Below, one piece after another: positions 1 through 8,947 of a stretch of 64,000 nt of DNA. The position numbers and the translations under genes were made by a program. Within the stretch, counting starts at the first letter, position 1; the number at the start of each line of letters is the position of its first letter. Source of the DNA: Prevotella sp. UBA2809 (GTDB lineage Bacteria; Bacteroidota; Bacteroidia; Bacteroidales; Bacteroidaceae); NCBI GenBank assembly GCA_002351725.1, contig DEHD01000007.1, positions 39,857 to 103,856 on the forward strand. The letters are read 5' to 3'. The notes under the pieces were generated by a model. It made no database searches and was not told where the DNA came from. It saw only the letters and a list, made by a program, of their open reading frames with translations.

Positions 1-1
1 A

Positions 2-2506
2 TCGCAGGTGGCTGCACAGTACTTCATTCCCAATGAGTACGACAAGCTGATGGCTGCCATCGGTGCTCAGGGTACAAACGCATTCACAAGTAACGACGTG
101 ACATGCTATGTAGAGGATATCCCATCTAACGAGATCGAGAACTGGGCTAAGATCCAGAGTGACCGTTTCCAGAACATGGTTATCCGTGGTTTCCACACTG
201 AGCTGGAGGCTGTGTACGAGGAGTATAACATCTATCTTACTGATGACAATGATAAGGTATGGAATGCTATAGGCAAAAAGCTTACTCCAACTCACCCTTA
301 TGGTACACAGACAACTATCGGTACTCAGGAGCACCTGAAGAACCCATCGATAACAAACATCAAGAACTACTTCAACAAGTGGTACGTGCCCAACAACGTG
401 GCTATCTGTATGGCTGGTGACTTTGATCCCGACAAGACTATAGCTATCATCGACAAGTACTTCAGCGGATGGAAGCCAGGTGCTGATGTTCGTCAGCCTG
501 TGTTCCCAGCACAGCGAAAACTTACTGCTCCTAGCGATACTACCATCATAGGTAAGCAGGCTGAGCAGGTGTGGGTGGCATGGTTGGCTAACAAGGCTTC
601 TGACCTGCAGTGCGACACTCTCGACGTGATCGGCGATATGCTGAGCAACGGACGTGCTGGTATCTTTGACCTGAACCTGAACCAGACAATGAAGGTGCAG
701 GGTGCAGGTGCAGGTATGCAGGATCAGCAGGACTACTCATCATTCGTACTGATGGGACAGCCAAAGCCAAACCAGTCGTTAAAAGAGGTTCGCGACCTGA
801 TGATGGCTGAGATTGAGAATCTGAAGAAGGGTAACTTCTCTGACGACCTGCTGCCATCGGTAGTGAACAATAAGAAACTGAACTACCAGCGCGCAATGGA
901 GAACAACCGCTGGCGTACAAACCAGTTCATGAATGCCTTTATCAATGGCACTTCATGGGAACAGGAGGTTGGTTACCTGAACCGCATATCGAAGTTGACA
1001 AAGCAGCAGATTGTGGACTTTGCCAACCGTTTCTTCACAAACGGCTATGCTACCATCTTCAAGGTTCAGGGTGTTGACACCTTGCAGAAGAAGATCGACA
1101 AGCCTGCCATCACTCCTATCCAGGCCAATCGCGACCAGAAGAGCGCTTTCGTAAAGGCTATCCAGGAGACAGAGGTTGAGCCTATCCAGCCTGTATTCGT
1201 TGACTACAGCAAGGATCTCACCATCACACAGACAAAGAAGAAGCTGCCTCTTTATTATAAGAAGAACGTAGACGACGGACTGTTTAACCTTGTGTTCCGC
1301 TATGAGTTCGGTCATGAGGACGACAACCGCTATGACATGGCCAGCAACTATCTGGACTATGTGGGTACAGAAAAGCTCTCGGCTCAGGAGATTAAGCAGC
1401 AGTTCTATAAGCTGGCTTGTAACTACAGCGTGAACGTGAATGGCGACAACCTGAACATCTCACTCTCTGGACTGAGCGAGAACATGCCTGCAGCCCTGAA
1501 GCTGATGGAGGATGTACTGCACAATGCAAAGGCCGACAAGGAGTCGTATGCACAGTTTGTTGACCTGATGCTGAAGGCGCGTGACGACAGCAAGAAGGAT
1601 CAGCGCACATGCTTCGACTATCTGTATTATTACAATGTTTACGGTCCTCACAACATGCGTCGTGACGACATGACCGAGAAGCAGTTGCGTGAGGCTGACC
1701 CACAGGAGCTGCTGAACCTGCTGGGTAACCTGAGCACCAAGGAGCACAAGGTGCTGTACTACGGACCTATGAGCGAGAAAGAGCTCTCGAACCTGCTCTC
1801 AAAGGAGCACAAGACTCCTAAGTACCTGATGCCTGTATCACAGGGTGAGCCATTTGTTGAGCAGAAGGCTACAGAGAACCAGGTTGTTATTGCACCCTAC
1901 GATGCAAAGAACATCTACATGAGAATGTACCACAACGAGGGTCGCACATGGAACCCTGACGAGGCTGCTGTACAGGAGGTATTCAATGAGTACTATGGCG
2001 GCGGCATGAACGGTATCGTGTTCCAGGAGATGCGTGAGGCTCGCGGACTGGCTTACAATGCTTATGCAAGATACTATAGTCCAAGTGAAAAAGATCGTAA
2101 GGAGTACTATTTCACTCATATCATCACTCAGAACGATAAGATGGTTGACTGTATCTCGCACTTCCACGACATTCTGAACGAGATGCCTGCCAGTGAGACT
2201 GCATTCCAGATTGCAAAGGATGCTGTGACAAAGCGCTTGGCAAGTGCCCGTACCACAAAGAGTGCTGTTATCTACTCATATCTCGCAGCCCAGAAGCTGG
2301 GTCTGAACATCAGCACCAACGAGCTTATCTACAAGAACCTGGATAAGGTTCAGCTGAAGGATATCGTGAACTTCGAGAAGAACAACATGGCCAACAAGGC
2401 CTACCGCTACATCATCCTGGGTGATGAGAAGGAGCTGGATATGAAGTACCTCGAGGGTCTCGGCACAATCAAGCGCCTGAGCCTTGAAGAGGTGTTTGGG
2501 TATTAA
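2..2506 (+). CDS. M16 family zinc peptidase, 5'-truncated by window edge
   Basis: The reading frame is open from base 2, so the gene begins outside the window and the GTG at 8 is not a real start. M16 peptidases have a catalytic half and an inactive half; the visible 832 residues hold most of both. The IGAQGTNAFTSND segment normally follows the HxxEH zinc motif by 20-30 residues, so that motif and the signal peptide must lie just upstream. The stretch ELEAVYEEYN near residue 70 supplies the expected downstream glutamate zinc ligand. Residues about 640-700 (GGGMNGIVFQEMREARGLAY) match the substrate-side motif of the C-terminal half. In Bacteroidales such proteins are usually periplasmic or outer-membrane linked; that location is inferred. 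Its stop codon lies in the left arm of the inverted repeat around the next gene. Confidence 0.9.
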   Translation, partial: SQVAAQYFIPNEYDKLMAAIGAQGTNAFTSNDVTCYVEDIPSNEIENWAKIQSDRFQNMVIRGFHTELEAVYEEYNIYLTDDNDKVWNAIGKKLTPTHPYGTQTTIGTQEHLKNPSITNIKNYFNKWYVPNNVAICMAGDFDPDKTIAIIDKYFSGWKPGADVRQPVFPAQRKLTAPSDTTIIGKQAEQVWVAWLANKASDLQCDTLDVIGDMLSNGRAGIFDLNLNQTMKVQGAGAGMQDQQDYSSFVLMGQPKPNQSLKEVRDLMMAEIENLKKGNFSDDLLPSVVNNKKLNYQRAMENNRWRTNQFMNAFINGTSWEQEVGYLNRISKLTKQQIVDFANRFFTNGYATIFKVQGVDTLQKKIDKPAITPIQANRDQKSAFVKAIQETEVEPIQPVFVDYSKDLTITQTKKKLPLYYKKNVDDGLFNLVFRYEFGHEDDNRYDMASNYLDYVGTEKLSAQEIKQQFYKLACNYSVNVNGDNLNISLSGLSENMPAALKLMEDVLHNAKADKESYAQFVDLMLKARDDSKKDQRTCFDYLYYYNVYGPHNMRRDDMTEKQLREADPQELLNLLGNLSTKEHKVLYYGPMSEKELSNLLSKEHKTPKYLMPVSQGEPFVEQKATENQVVIAPYDAKNIYMRMYHNEGRTWNPDEAAVQEVFNEYYGGGMNGIVFQEMREARGLAYNAYARYYSPSEKDRKEYYFTHIITQNDKMVDCISHFHDILNEMPASETAFQIAKDAVTKRLASARTTKSAVIYSYLAAQKLGLNISTNELIYKNLDKVQLKDIVNFEKNNMANKAYRYIILGDEKELDMKYLEGLGTIKRLSLEEVFGY

Positions 2507-2536
2507 GGAGACAGGGAGTTCAAGGAGTTCAAGGAG
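2505..2536. repeat. Left inverted-repeat arm with 9-nt tandem units
   Basis: The first 27 nt (2505-2531) are a perfect reverse complement of 2959-2985. The arm contains three tandem units of about 9 nt (TTCAAGGAG). It includes the last two bases of the peptidase stop codon and ends 10 nt before the ATG of the four-helix-bundle gene. Confidence 0.85.
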
Positions 2537-2546
2537 TACAAGACAT

Positions 2547-2921
2547 ATGACTTATACGTTTGAAAATGTGATTGCATGGCAGAAGGCACATGCGTTTGTG
2601 CTTCTGGTTTATAGGATTACTAAAAGTTTTCCTGCTGATGAACTCTATGGATTAACATCTCAATTCAGAAGAGCTGCTGTCTCTATCGAAGCAAATATAG
2701 CTGAAGGTTATAAGAAAATCAGTAAAGCAGACAAGTTACGTTTTATGAACATCTCTCAAGGCAGTATTGAAGAATGTAGAGATTATATCTTGCTATCTAG
2801 AGATCTGCAATATTTCACAGATACTGATTTCTCAAATCTTCATGATGCACTAGAAGAAACAAGCAGAATGTTACATTTATATTGTAAAGGAATAATTAAT
2901 AATAATGGCATAAAAGATTAA
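2547..2921 (+). CDS. Four-helix-bundle protein (S23 / 23S rRNA intervening-sequence family)
   Basis: The 124-residue product starts at the ATG at 2547; an upstream TTG would add 21 residues encoded by the repeat and is rejected. It matches the four-helix-bundle family first seen in intervening sequences of bacterial 23S rRNA: an N-terminal F-x-x-x-x-AWQKAH segment, then helix 2 with LTSQFRRAAVSIEANIAEGY (about residues 43-62), then helices containing QGSIEECRDYILLSRDL. These proteins form oligomeric bundles; some relatives act as accessory proteins of diversity-generating retroelements, but no reverse transcriptase is present here. The gene is more AT-rich than its neighbours and sits alone between a peptidase and fumarase, enclosed by inverted repeats. 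The molecular role is unknown. Confidence 0.85.
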   Translation: MTYTFENVIAWQKAHAFVLLVYRITKSFPADELYGLTSQFRRAAVSIEANIAEGYKKISKADKLRFMNISQGSIEECRDYILLSRDLQYFTDTDFSNLHDALEETSRMLHLYCKGIINNNGIKD

Positions 2922-2956
2922 TAACTTGGAGTAATGAGATGGGATTAAGGTGTTGT

Positions 2957-2994
2957 CCTGAACTCCTTGAACTCCCTGTCTCCTTGTCTCCTTA
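2957..2994. repeat. Right inverted-repeat arm of the four-helix-bundle cassette
   Basis: Bases 2959-2985 are the exact reverse complement of 2505-2531. The arm continues with a second CTTGTCTCCTTAAT segment that again pairs with the TATTAAGGAGAC at the left edge. The two arms could form a long hairpin in RNA with the gene in the loop. Fumarase starts 12 nt further on. Confidence 0.85.
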
Positions 2995-3005
2995 ATTTTA
3001 CAAGT

Positions 3006-4655
3006 ATGGCTAAAACTGTTGAATTTAAGTATGCGCCCATGTTCCAGGTGGGCGAGGACAAGACGGAGTACCGTCTGTTGTCGAAGGAAGGCGTGACAAC
3101 CGCCGAGTTTGAAGGTAAGACAATCGTAAAGGTCTCTAAAGAGGCCCTGACCCTTTTGGCCCAGCAGGCATTCCACGATGTGGAGTTCATGCTGCGTAGA
3201 GAGCACAACGAACAGGTTGCTAAGATACTGACCGACCCTGAGGCCAGTGAGAATGATAAGTACGTGGCACTGCAGTTCCTGCGCAATGCAGAGGTGGCTT
3301 GCAAGGGTATACTGCCTTTCTGTCAGGACACAGGTACCGCTATCATCCACGGTGAGAAGGGTCAGCAGATATGGACAGGTTTCGAGGATGAAGAGGCTCT
3401 GAGCCTGGGTGTGTTCAATACCTTTACTCAGGACAACCTGCGCTACTCGCAGAACGCTCCTCTGAACATGTATGACGAGGTGAACACCCGTTGTAACCTG
3501 CCTGCACAGATCGACATCGAGGCAACAGAGGGTGCTGAGTATAAGTTCGTGATGGTTGCCAAGGGTGGTGGCTCGGCCAACAAGACCTACTTCTACCCAA
3601 TGACAAAGGCTACTATCCAGAACGAGGGTACACTCATCCCATTCCTGGTAGAGAAGATGAAGAGTCTGGGAACAGCAGCATGTCCTCCATACCACATCGC
3701 ATTCGTTATCGGTGGTACATCGGCTGAGAAGAACCTGCTGACAGTGAAGCTGGCTTCAATCAAGTTCTACGATGGTCTGCCAACAACAGGTGACGAGACC
3801 GGTCGTGCATTCCGTGATATCGACCTGGAGCAGAAACTGATTAAGGAGGCTCAGAAGATTGGTCTGGGTGCACAGTTCGGTGGTAAATATCTGGCTCACG
3901 ACATTCGTGTGATCCGTCTGCCACGTCATGGTGCAAGCTGTCCTATCGGTATGGGTGTATCTTGCTCGGCTGATAGAAATATCAAGGCTAAGATCAATGC
4001 CGACGGTATCTGGCTGGAGAAGATGGACAGCAACCCAACAGAGCTTATCCCTGAGGAGCTGCGCAAGCCAGGCGAGGGTGGCAAGGGTATCGAGATCGAC
4101 CTGAACGAGGGTATCGATGCTGTACGTAAGGAGCTCTCTAAGTATCCTGTTTCTACCCGTGTGAACCTGAAGGGTACCATCATCGTGGCTCGTGACATCG
4201 CTCACGCTAAGCTGAAGGCCCGTCTGGATGCCGGTGAGGGTATGCCTGACTACTTCAAGAAGTACCCAGTGCTGTATGCAGGACCTGCTAAGACTCCAGA
4301 GGGATATCCTTGTGGATCGATGGGACCAACAACAGCCAACCGTATGGACCCATACGTTGATGAGTTCCAGGCTAACGGCGCATCGCTCGTGATGATTGCC
4401 AAGGGTAACCGCTCAGATGTTGTTACCGAGGCTTGTAAGAAGCATGGCGGTTTCTATCTGGGAACTATCGGTGGTGTGGCTGCTGTACTCTCAAAGAGCA
4501 GCATCAAGAGCATCGAGTGCGTTGAGTACCCTGAGTTGGGTATGGAGGCTGTATGGAAGATTGAGGTTGAGGACTTCCCCGCATTCATCCTCGTGGATGA
4601 CAAGGGTAATGACTTCTTCAAGACTCTGAAGCCTTGGACTCCATGCAAAATGTAA
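3006..4655 (+). CDS. Class I (iron-sulfur) fumarate hydratase
   Basis: The enzyme interconverts fumarate and malate in the reductive or oxidative TCA branch; in this group it serves succinate formation. The 549-residue product matches the full-length two-domain class I fumarases: the N-terminal part carries CKGILPFCQDTGTAII (around residue 100) and KGGGSANKTYFYPM, and the C-terminal beta region carries GPTTANRMDPYVDEF and KGNRSDVVTEACKKHGGFY. Cysteines in the FCQDTG and GHGASCPIGMG-like segments are candidate 4Fe-4S ligands. The start is the ATG at 3006 (MAKTVEFKY); the longer frame from 2967 would be encoded by the repeat arm. The last codons and stop fall inside an 8-nt periodic repeat shared with the end of the methyltransferase at 33812. 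Confidence 0.95.
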   Translation: MAKTVEFKYAPMFQVGEDKTEYRLLSKEGVTTAEFEGKTIVKVSKEALTLLAQQAFHDVEFMLRREHNEQVAKILTDPEASENDKYVALQFLRNAEVACKGILPFCQDTGTAIIHGEKGQQIWTGFEDEEALSLGVFNTFTQDNLRYSQNAPLNMYDEVNTRCNLPAQIDIEATEGAEYKFVMVAKGGGSANKTYFYPMTKATIQNEGTLIPFLVEKMKSLGTAACPPYHIAFVIGGTSAEKNLLTVKLASIKFYDGLPTTGDETGRAFRDIDLEQKLIKEAQKIGLGAQFGGKYLAHDIRVIRLPRHGASCPIGMGVSCSADRNIKAKINADGIWLEKMDSNPTELIPEELRKPGEGGKGIEIDLNEGIDAVRKELSKYPVSTRVNLKGTIIVARDIAHAKLKARLDAGEGMPDYFKKYPVLYAGPAKTPEGYPCGSMGPTTANRMDPYVDEFQANGASLVMIAKGNRSDVVTEACKKHGGFYLGTIGGVAAVLSKSSIKSIECVEYPELGMEAVWKIEVEDFPAFILVDDKGNDFFKTLKPWTPCKM

Positions 4656-4681
4656 AAATGTAAAAATTAAAAAATTAAACA
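4643..4681. repeat. 8-nt periodic AT-rich spacer (AAAATGTA type)
   Basis: The gap between fumarase and the M6 protease reads as octamers AAAATGTA, AAAATGTA, AAAATTAA, AAAATTAA, with the fumarase stop inside the first unit. A similar array lies at 33785-33832 and a shorter one near 63100. Confidence 0.7.
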
Positions 4682-6187
4682 TTGTTTAGGCGGATATTGA
4701 TATACGTGTTGTTGGGGCTGGCTGTGGTAACCACAGCCAGTTCTCAGCAACGTATGTCATGTATTCGCACAAACGCAAAGGCAACAACGCGCGGCAGTTC
4801 ATATAGACTGCCGTTGCCTTTGGATTTCGATCCTCAGAAGACGTATCGTCAGCCTGTGGTGCTCATCTCGTTCAGCGATGCTGACTTCTCGATGGAGAAT
4901 CCCAAAGAGTATTATAATCGATACTTCAATGAGTCAGGCTTTAACGAGGGAGCCGGAACAGGGTGTGCTGCCGACTATTTCCGTGATCAGTCGGGTGGGC
5001 GTCTTAACCTGCAGTTTGATATCTACGGGCCTTTCAAGGTTAGTACTACTGCCGGTGGACATGAGGCCCCTTATTATGGCGAAGATGCTATCAGAAGTGC
5101 TGTAAAAAAACTATGCCAGACAGAAACAACAGACTTCTCTATCTACGACTGGGATGGAGATGGTAAGATAAACCAGGTGCTGTTTATTGCAGCCAGCTAC
5201 TCGGGAAATCAGACAGAAGGGTATATCTGGCCAAGTTCTGGTGATCTTGATGATAAATTTCCAGGTGGTGTTTATACCTATTTCTATTCTGTTGCCTGTG
5301 AGTTTTGGAAAGACGGCTCAATAGGCGGTTTCGGCGTAATAGGCCATGAGTTCTGCCATTGCTTGGGTCTGCCTGACATCTATCCCTTGGGTTCTGCCAC
5401 TATTTTCTCTGTTGCCGACGAATGGGATATCATGGACGGCGGTGACTATATCAATAGAGGATGGTGCCCGCCTAACCTCACGGCCATGGAGAGGATCTAT
5501 ATGAAATGGGATGAGCCTGAGGAACTGACAGAACCTACTACTATTACAGGAATGAAACCACTGGGTGCAGGAGGTAAAACCTATATTATACGCAACTCAG
5601 GAAATGAGAATGAGTACTATCTGTTAGAGAACCGTCAGCAGGTGGGGTGGGACTATGGTTGTCCCGGCAGCGGACTGCTGATTACTCATGTTGACTACTC
5701 TCTGCCGAGTTGGGCAAACAATGATGTTAACATCTCTGATAGTTATTTCCGCTATGACGTGTTTCATGCTGATGGAAAGGACTATATAACATGGGATCCA
5801 ACTAACGGTGGTGGTGATTATACCAAGTATACCATGGATGGTCTTATGCGAAGCAAGTTCCTAAGCACATCGCCTTATCCATATACTAATCCCGACACTC
5901 AGGTGCTGAACGATATGCTGACCGACACTTCGTCGCCTGCCTCTGTTCTGCTGCATGAGAATGCCGAGGGAATAAAGCTGATGGGTAAGTCGATAACAAA
6001 CATCAAGGTGGCTGCGGATGGTACCGTTTCGTTCGACTTTATGAAAGGTAGTACCGGTATCAGAGCCATTGAAAACACACAGAAAAACGACGACCGTTGG
6101 TATGATATCCAAGGTCGCCGTTTATACAAAGAGCCTACGCGTAAAGGCTTATATATCCATAACGGAAAACTAATTTCTAAAAACTAA
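4682..6187 (+). CDS. Secreted M6 family (immune inhibitor A-like) metalloprotease
   Basis: The product is a zinc protease of the M6 family. The zinc motif is seen as HEFCHCLGLPD (HExxH with a third ligand Asp, around residues 224-234), and a preceding DWDGDGKINQ segment resembles a calcium-binding loop. The N-terminus (FRRILIYVLLGLAVVTTASS) is a signal peptide. It is reached only if the TTG at 4682 is the start, because the next in-frame ATG lies behind the signal. The C-terminus carries WYDIQGRRLYKEPTRKGLYI, a motif common at the end of exported Prevotella proteins and probably a type IX-like sorting signal. The gene ends 18 bp inside the 3' end of clpB, which runs the other way. Confidence 0.85.
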   Translation: MFRRILIYVLLGLAVVTTASSQQRMSCIRTNAKATTRGSSYRLPLPLDFDPQKTYRQPVVLISFSDADFSMENPKEYYNRYFNESGFNEGAGTGCAADYFRDQSGGRLNLQFDIYGPFKVSTTAGGHEAPYYGEDAIRSAVKKLCQTETTDFSIYDWDGDGKINQVLFIAASYSGNQTEGYIWPSSGDLDDKFPGGVYTYFYSVACEFWKDGSIGGFGVIGHEFCHCLGLPDIYPLGSATIFSVADEWDIMDGGDYINRGWCPPNLTAMERIYMKWDEPEELTEPTTITGMKPLGAGGKTYIIRNSGNENEYYLLENRQQVGWDYGCPGSGLLITHVDYSLPSWANNDVNISDSYFRYDVFHADGKDYITWDPTNGGGDYTKYTMDGLMRSKFLSTSPYPYTNPDTQVLNDMLTDTSSPASVLLHENAEGIKLMGKSITNIKVAADGTVSFDFMKGSTGIRAIENTQKNDDRWYDIQGRRLYKEPTRKGLYIHNGKLISKN

Positions 6188-8680
6188 ACTATCGCCGAAG
6201 CTATCGATGATGATCGGTTTGGTGCGATCAACTTCATCTGCCAAGAGTTTCTTTGAAAGGTCGTTGAGTACGAACTGCTGGATGGCACGCTTTACTGGGC
6301 GGGCACCAAACTCCGGATCGTAACCCTGCTCGGCCAGGTAGCTTATTGCTTCGGGAGTACACTCCAAGGTGATGCCCTGAGGTGCAAGCATGTCGGTGAC
6401 CTTCTTCATCTGCAACTTCACCACATCGGCAATCTGATCCTTGGTGAGCGGAGTGAAGGTGATAATCTCATCGATACGGTTCAGGAACTCCGGACGCATG
6501 GTGGCTCTAAGCTGCTCGCGGGTAGCATTTGAGGTCATGATGATGATGGTGTTCTTGAAGTTGGCCGTACGACCCTTGTTGTCTGTAAGTCGACCGTCGT
6601 CGAGCACCTGCAACAGGATGTTGAACACATCAGGATGAGCCTTCTCAATCTCATCGAACAGCACTACCGAATAAGGCTTGCGGCGCACTGCCTCGGTGAG
6701 CTGACCACCCTCATCATAGCCAACGTATCCCGGAGGCGCACCGATGAGTCGGCTCACGCTGTACTTCTCCTGATACTCACTCATATCGATACGAGTCATC
6801 ATGGTCTCGTCGTTGAACAGATAGTCGGCCAGTGTCTTGGCGAGCTCTGTCTTACCCACACCAGTGGTGCCAAGGAAGATGAAACTTGCGATAGGACGCT
6901 TAGGATCCTGAAGACCGGCACGACTGCGGCGAACAGCATCTGACACTGCTGTGATGGCCTCGTCCTGACCGATGACACGTTTGTGAAGCTCCTCCTCGAG
7001 GTGCAGCAGCTTCTCGCGCTCGCTCTGCATCATGCGGGTTACAGGGATGCCAGTCCAGCGAGATACTACCTCTGCAATATCATCGGCAGTAACTTCCTCG
7101 CGAACCAAACGATTACTGTCACTATTCACTCTTAACTTTTCACTATTCACTTCTATATCATCTTCGAGGGCCTTCAGCTTAGAGTAGCGGATCTCGGCTA
7201 CCTTACCATAGTCGCCCTCGCGCTCTGCGCGCTCGGCCTCCAGCTTGAGGTTCTCAATCTCCTGCTTGTCCTGCTGGATCTTGTTGATGAGCTGGCGCTC
7301 GCCTTCCCACTTAGCACGGAACTGAGTCTCCTGCTCCTTAAGCTCGGCGATGTCCTTATCCAACTGCGCAATCTTCTGTGTATCGCCCTCGCGCTTGATA
7401 GCCTCGCGCTCGATTTCGAGCTGGGCCAGTCGACGAGTAATCTCATCGAGTTCCTCTGGTACAGAGTCGCGCTCCATACGCAACTTGGCTGCTGCCTCGT
7501 CCATCAGGTCGATGGCCTTATCAGGCAGGAATCGCTCAGAGATATATCGCTCGGAGAGTTGTACTGCGGCGATACATGCATCGTCCTGGATACGTACCTT
7601 ATGGTGGTTCTCGTAGCGCTCCTTCAGTCCTCTCAGGATGGAGATGGCACTGAGCTCATCGGGCTCGTCGACCATCACAGTCTGGAATCGGCGCTCAAGG
7701 GCCTTGTCCTTCTCGAAGTATTTCTGATACTCGTTGAGGGTGGTGGCACCAATGGCGCGCAGCTCACCACGAGCAAGGGCAGGTTTGAGGATGTTAGCTG
7801 CATCCATGGCACCCTCGCCACCGCCGGCTCCAACAAGAGTATGGATCTCGTCGATGAACAGGATGATGCGACCCTCGCTCTTGGTAACCTCGTTGATGAC
7901 ACTCTTAAGTCGCTCCTCGAACTCACCTTTATATTTCGCACCTGCGACAAGTGCGCCCATATCGAGCGAGTAGAGTTGCTTGTCCTTAAGGTTCTCGGGC
8001 ACATCGCCACGAACGATACGACCGGCCAGTCCCTCAACGATAGCCGTCTTACCAGTACCCGGCTCACCTATAAGAATAGGGTTGTTCTTGGTGCGGCGGG
8101 AGAGAATCTGCAGTACGCGACGGATCTCGTCATCACGACCGATGACTGGATCGAGCTTGCCCTGACGAGCCATCTCAACAAGATTCTTTGCGAACTTCTC
8201 AAGACTCTGGTAGTTGTCGTCGGCACTCTGCGACTGTACCTTCTGACCCTGACGAAGCTCCTGGATGGCTGACATCATCTCCTTTTCGGTGCAGCCTGCA
8301 TCCTTCATGATGCGTGATGCAGTAGAGTTGACGCTGAGCAAGGCGAGCAGAATGGGTTCGACAGATACGAACTCATCGCCAAGCTTCTGGGCTGTCTCTT
8401 GCGCGCGCACGAGTACATTATTACTATCACCAGAGAGATAAGGCTGACCTGCACCCTGGACTTTGGGCAGATGCTGTATCTCCTGATCGATGAGCATCTC
8501 TATCTGTTGGGCGTTGACTCCCAGCTTCTGGAAGATGAAGGTTGTTACGTCCTTGGCCTTAGAGATTACTCCTTTCAGTATGTGTGCAGGTTCTATCACC
8601 TGCTGGCCGTTCATCTGTGCGGTGTTCACCGCCTCCTGAACCGCCTCCTGTGCTTTGATTGTAAACTTGTCTAATGTCAT
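6170..8680 (-). CDS. clpB: ATP-dependent chaperone ClpB
   Basis: ClpB is the hexameric disaggregase that works with DnaK on aggregated protein. The 836-residue product has the N-terminal Clp repeat domain (about 1-145), AAA-1 with Walker A GEPGTGKTAI (about 205-214), the coiled-coil middle domain (about 400-525) and AAA-2 with Walker A GTTGVGKTEL (about 602-611), followed by the sensor-2 GARPVKRAIQ region. The second Walker A has GTTG where GPTG is usual. The middle-to-AAA-2 linker (about residues 510-522) is encoded by a 7-nt periodic repeat, giving EVNSEKLRVNSDSNR instead of typical linker sequence without changing the expected length. No sigma-32-type or CIRCE element was recognised upstream. 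Confidence 0.97.
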   Translation of the reverse strand: MTLDKFTIKAQEAVQEAVNTAQMNGQQVIEPAHILKGVISKAKDVTTFIFQKLGVNAQQIEMLIDQEIQHLPKVQGAGQPYLSGDSNNVLVRAQETAQKLGDEFVSVEPILLALLSVNSTASRIMKDAGCTEKEMMSAIQELRQGQKVQSQSADDNYQSLEKFAKNLVEMARQGKLDPVIGRDDEIRRVLQILSRRTKNNPILIGEPGTGKTAIVEGLAGRIVRGDVPENLKDKQLYSLDMGALVAGAKYKGEFEERLKSVINEVTKSEGRIILFIDEIHTLVGAGGGEGAMDAANILKPALARGELRAIGATTLNEYQKYFEKDKALERRFQTVMVDEPDELSAISILRGLKERYENHHKVRIQDDACIAAVQLSERYISERFLPDKAIDLMDEAAAKLRMERDSVPEELDEITRRLAQLEIEREAIKREGDTQKIAQLDKDIAELKEQETQFRAKWEGERQLINKIQQDKQEIENLKLEAERAEREGDYGKVAEIRYSKLKALEDDIEVNSEKLRVNSDSNRLVREEVTADDIAEVVSRWTGIPVTRMMQSEREKLLHLEEELHKRVIGQDEAITAVSDAVRRSRAGLQDPKRPIASFIFLGTTGVGKTELAKTLADYLFNDETMMTRIDMSEYQEKYSVSRLIGAPPGYVGYDEGGQLTEAVRRKPYSVVLFDEIEKAHPDVFNILLQVLDDGRLTDNKGRTANFKNTIIIMTSNATREQLRATMRPEFLNRIDEIITFTPLTKDQIADVVKLQMKKVTDMLAPQGITLECTPEAISYLAEQGYDPEFGARPVKRAIQQFVLNDLSKKLLADEVDRTKPIIIDSFGDSLVFRN
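7115..7153. repeat. 7-nt periodic repeat inside clpB
   Basis: Read on the minus strand this stretch is AGTGAAT, AGTGAAA, AGTTAAG, AGTGAAT, AGTGACA. It is in frame in the ClpB linker before AAA-2. Confidence 0.7.
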
Positions 8681-8715
8681 ATTTAGCTCCTTTCTGTTAT
8701 TAATTCTTTTTTTAG

Positions 8716-8787
8716 CAACGGACTACAGGACTCAAGGACTTTTTTCTATTAGGATAATCAGTCCTGTTAGTCCTGTGGTCCGTTGCA
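8716..8787. repeat. Imperfect inverted repeat with internal direct repeats
   Basis: The left arm begins GCAACGGACTACAGGACT and the right arm is the near reverse complement AGTCCTGTGGTCCGTTGC. Each arm itself contains tandem AGGACT/AGTCCT units. The element lies between the start of clpB and the divergent TonB receptor, so it could form a stem in either leader. Confidence 0.7.
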
Positions 8788-8888
8788 AAATAATATTCAA
8801 AGCTTATGCCGATGATAAATTTCTGACAAATTGGCGTGATTTCTGCCGATTTGTCATGGAAAAACGAAAAAATCCATATAAATAGGGA

Positions 8889-8919
8889 TTGCCTGGGTTG
8901 CAAAATTGTTGTAATTTTG
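8889..8919 (+). promoter_or_regulatory. Bacteroidetes-type promoter for the TonB receptor at 8948
   Basis: TTG at 8889-8891, a 20-nt spacer and TAATTTTG at 8912-8919 fit the -33/-7 consensus of the Bacteroidetes housekeeping sigma factor. The leader would be about 25 nt. Confidence 0.6.
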
Positions 8920-8947
8920 CAGCCGCAAACAAATAGTTGTGATTTTA

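Noticed and set aside
2877..3695. 272-codon minus-strand ORF over the start of fumarase
   Set aside because: It spans the inverted repeat arm and conserved fumarase codons; the product is not protein-like.
7559..8272. 237-codon ORF antisense to clpB
   Set aside because: It mirrors conserved ClpB coding sequence, has no recognisable domain and no promoter; it is a by-product of GC-rich codon use.
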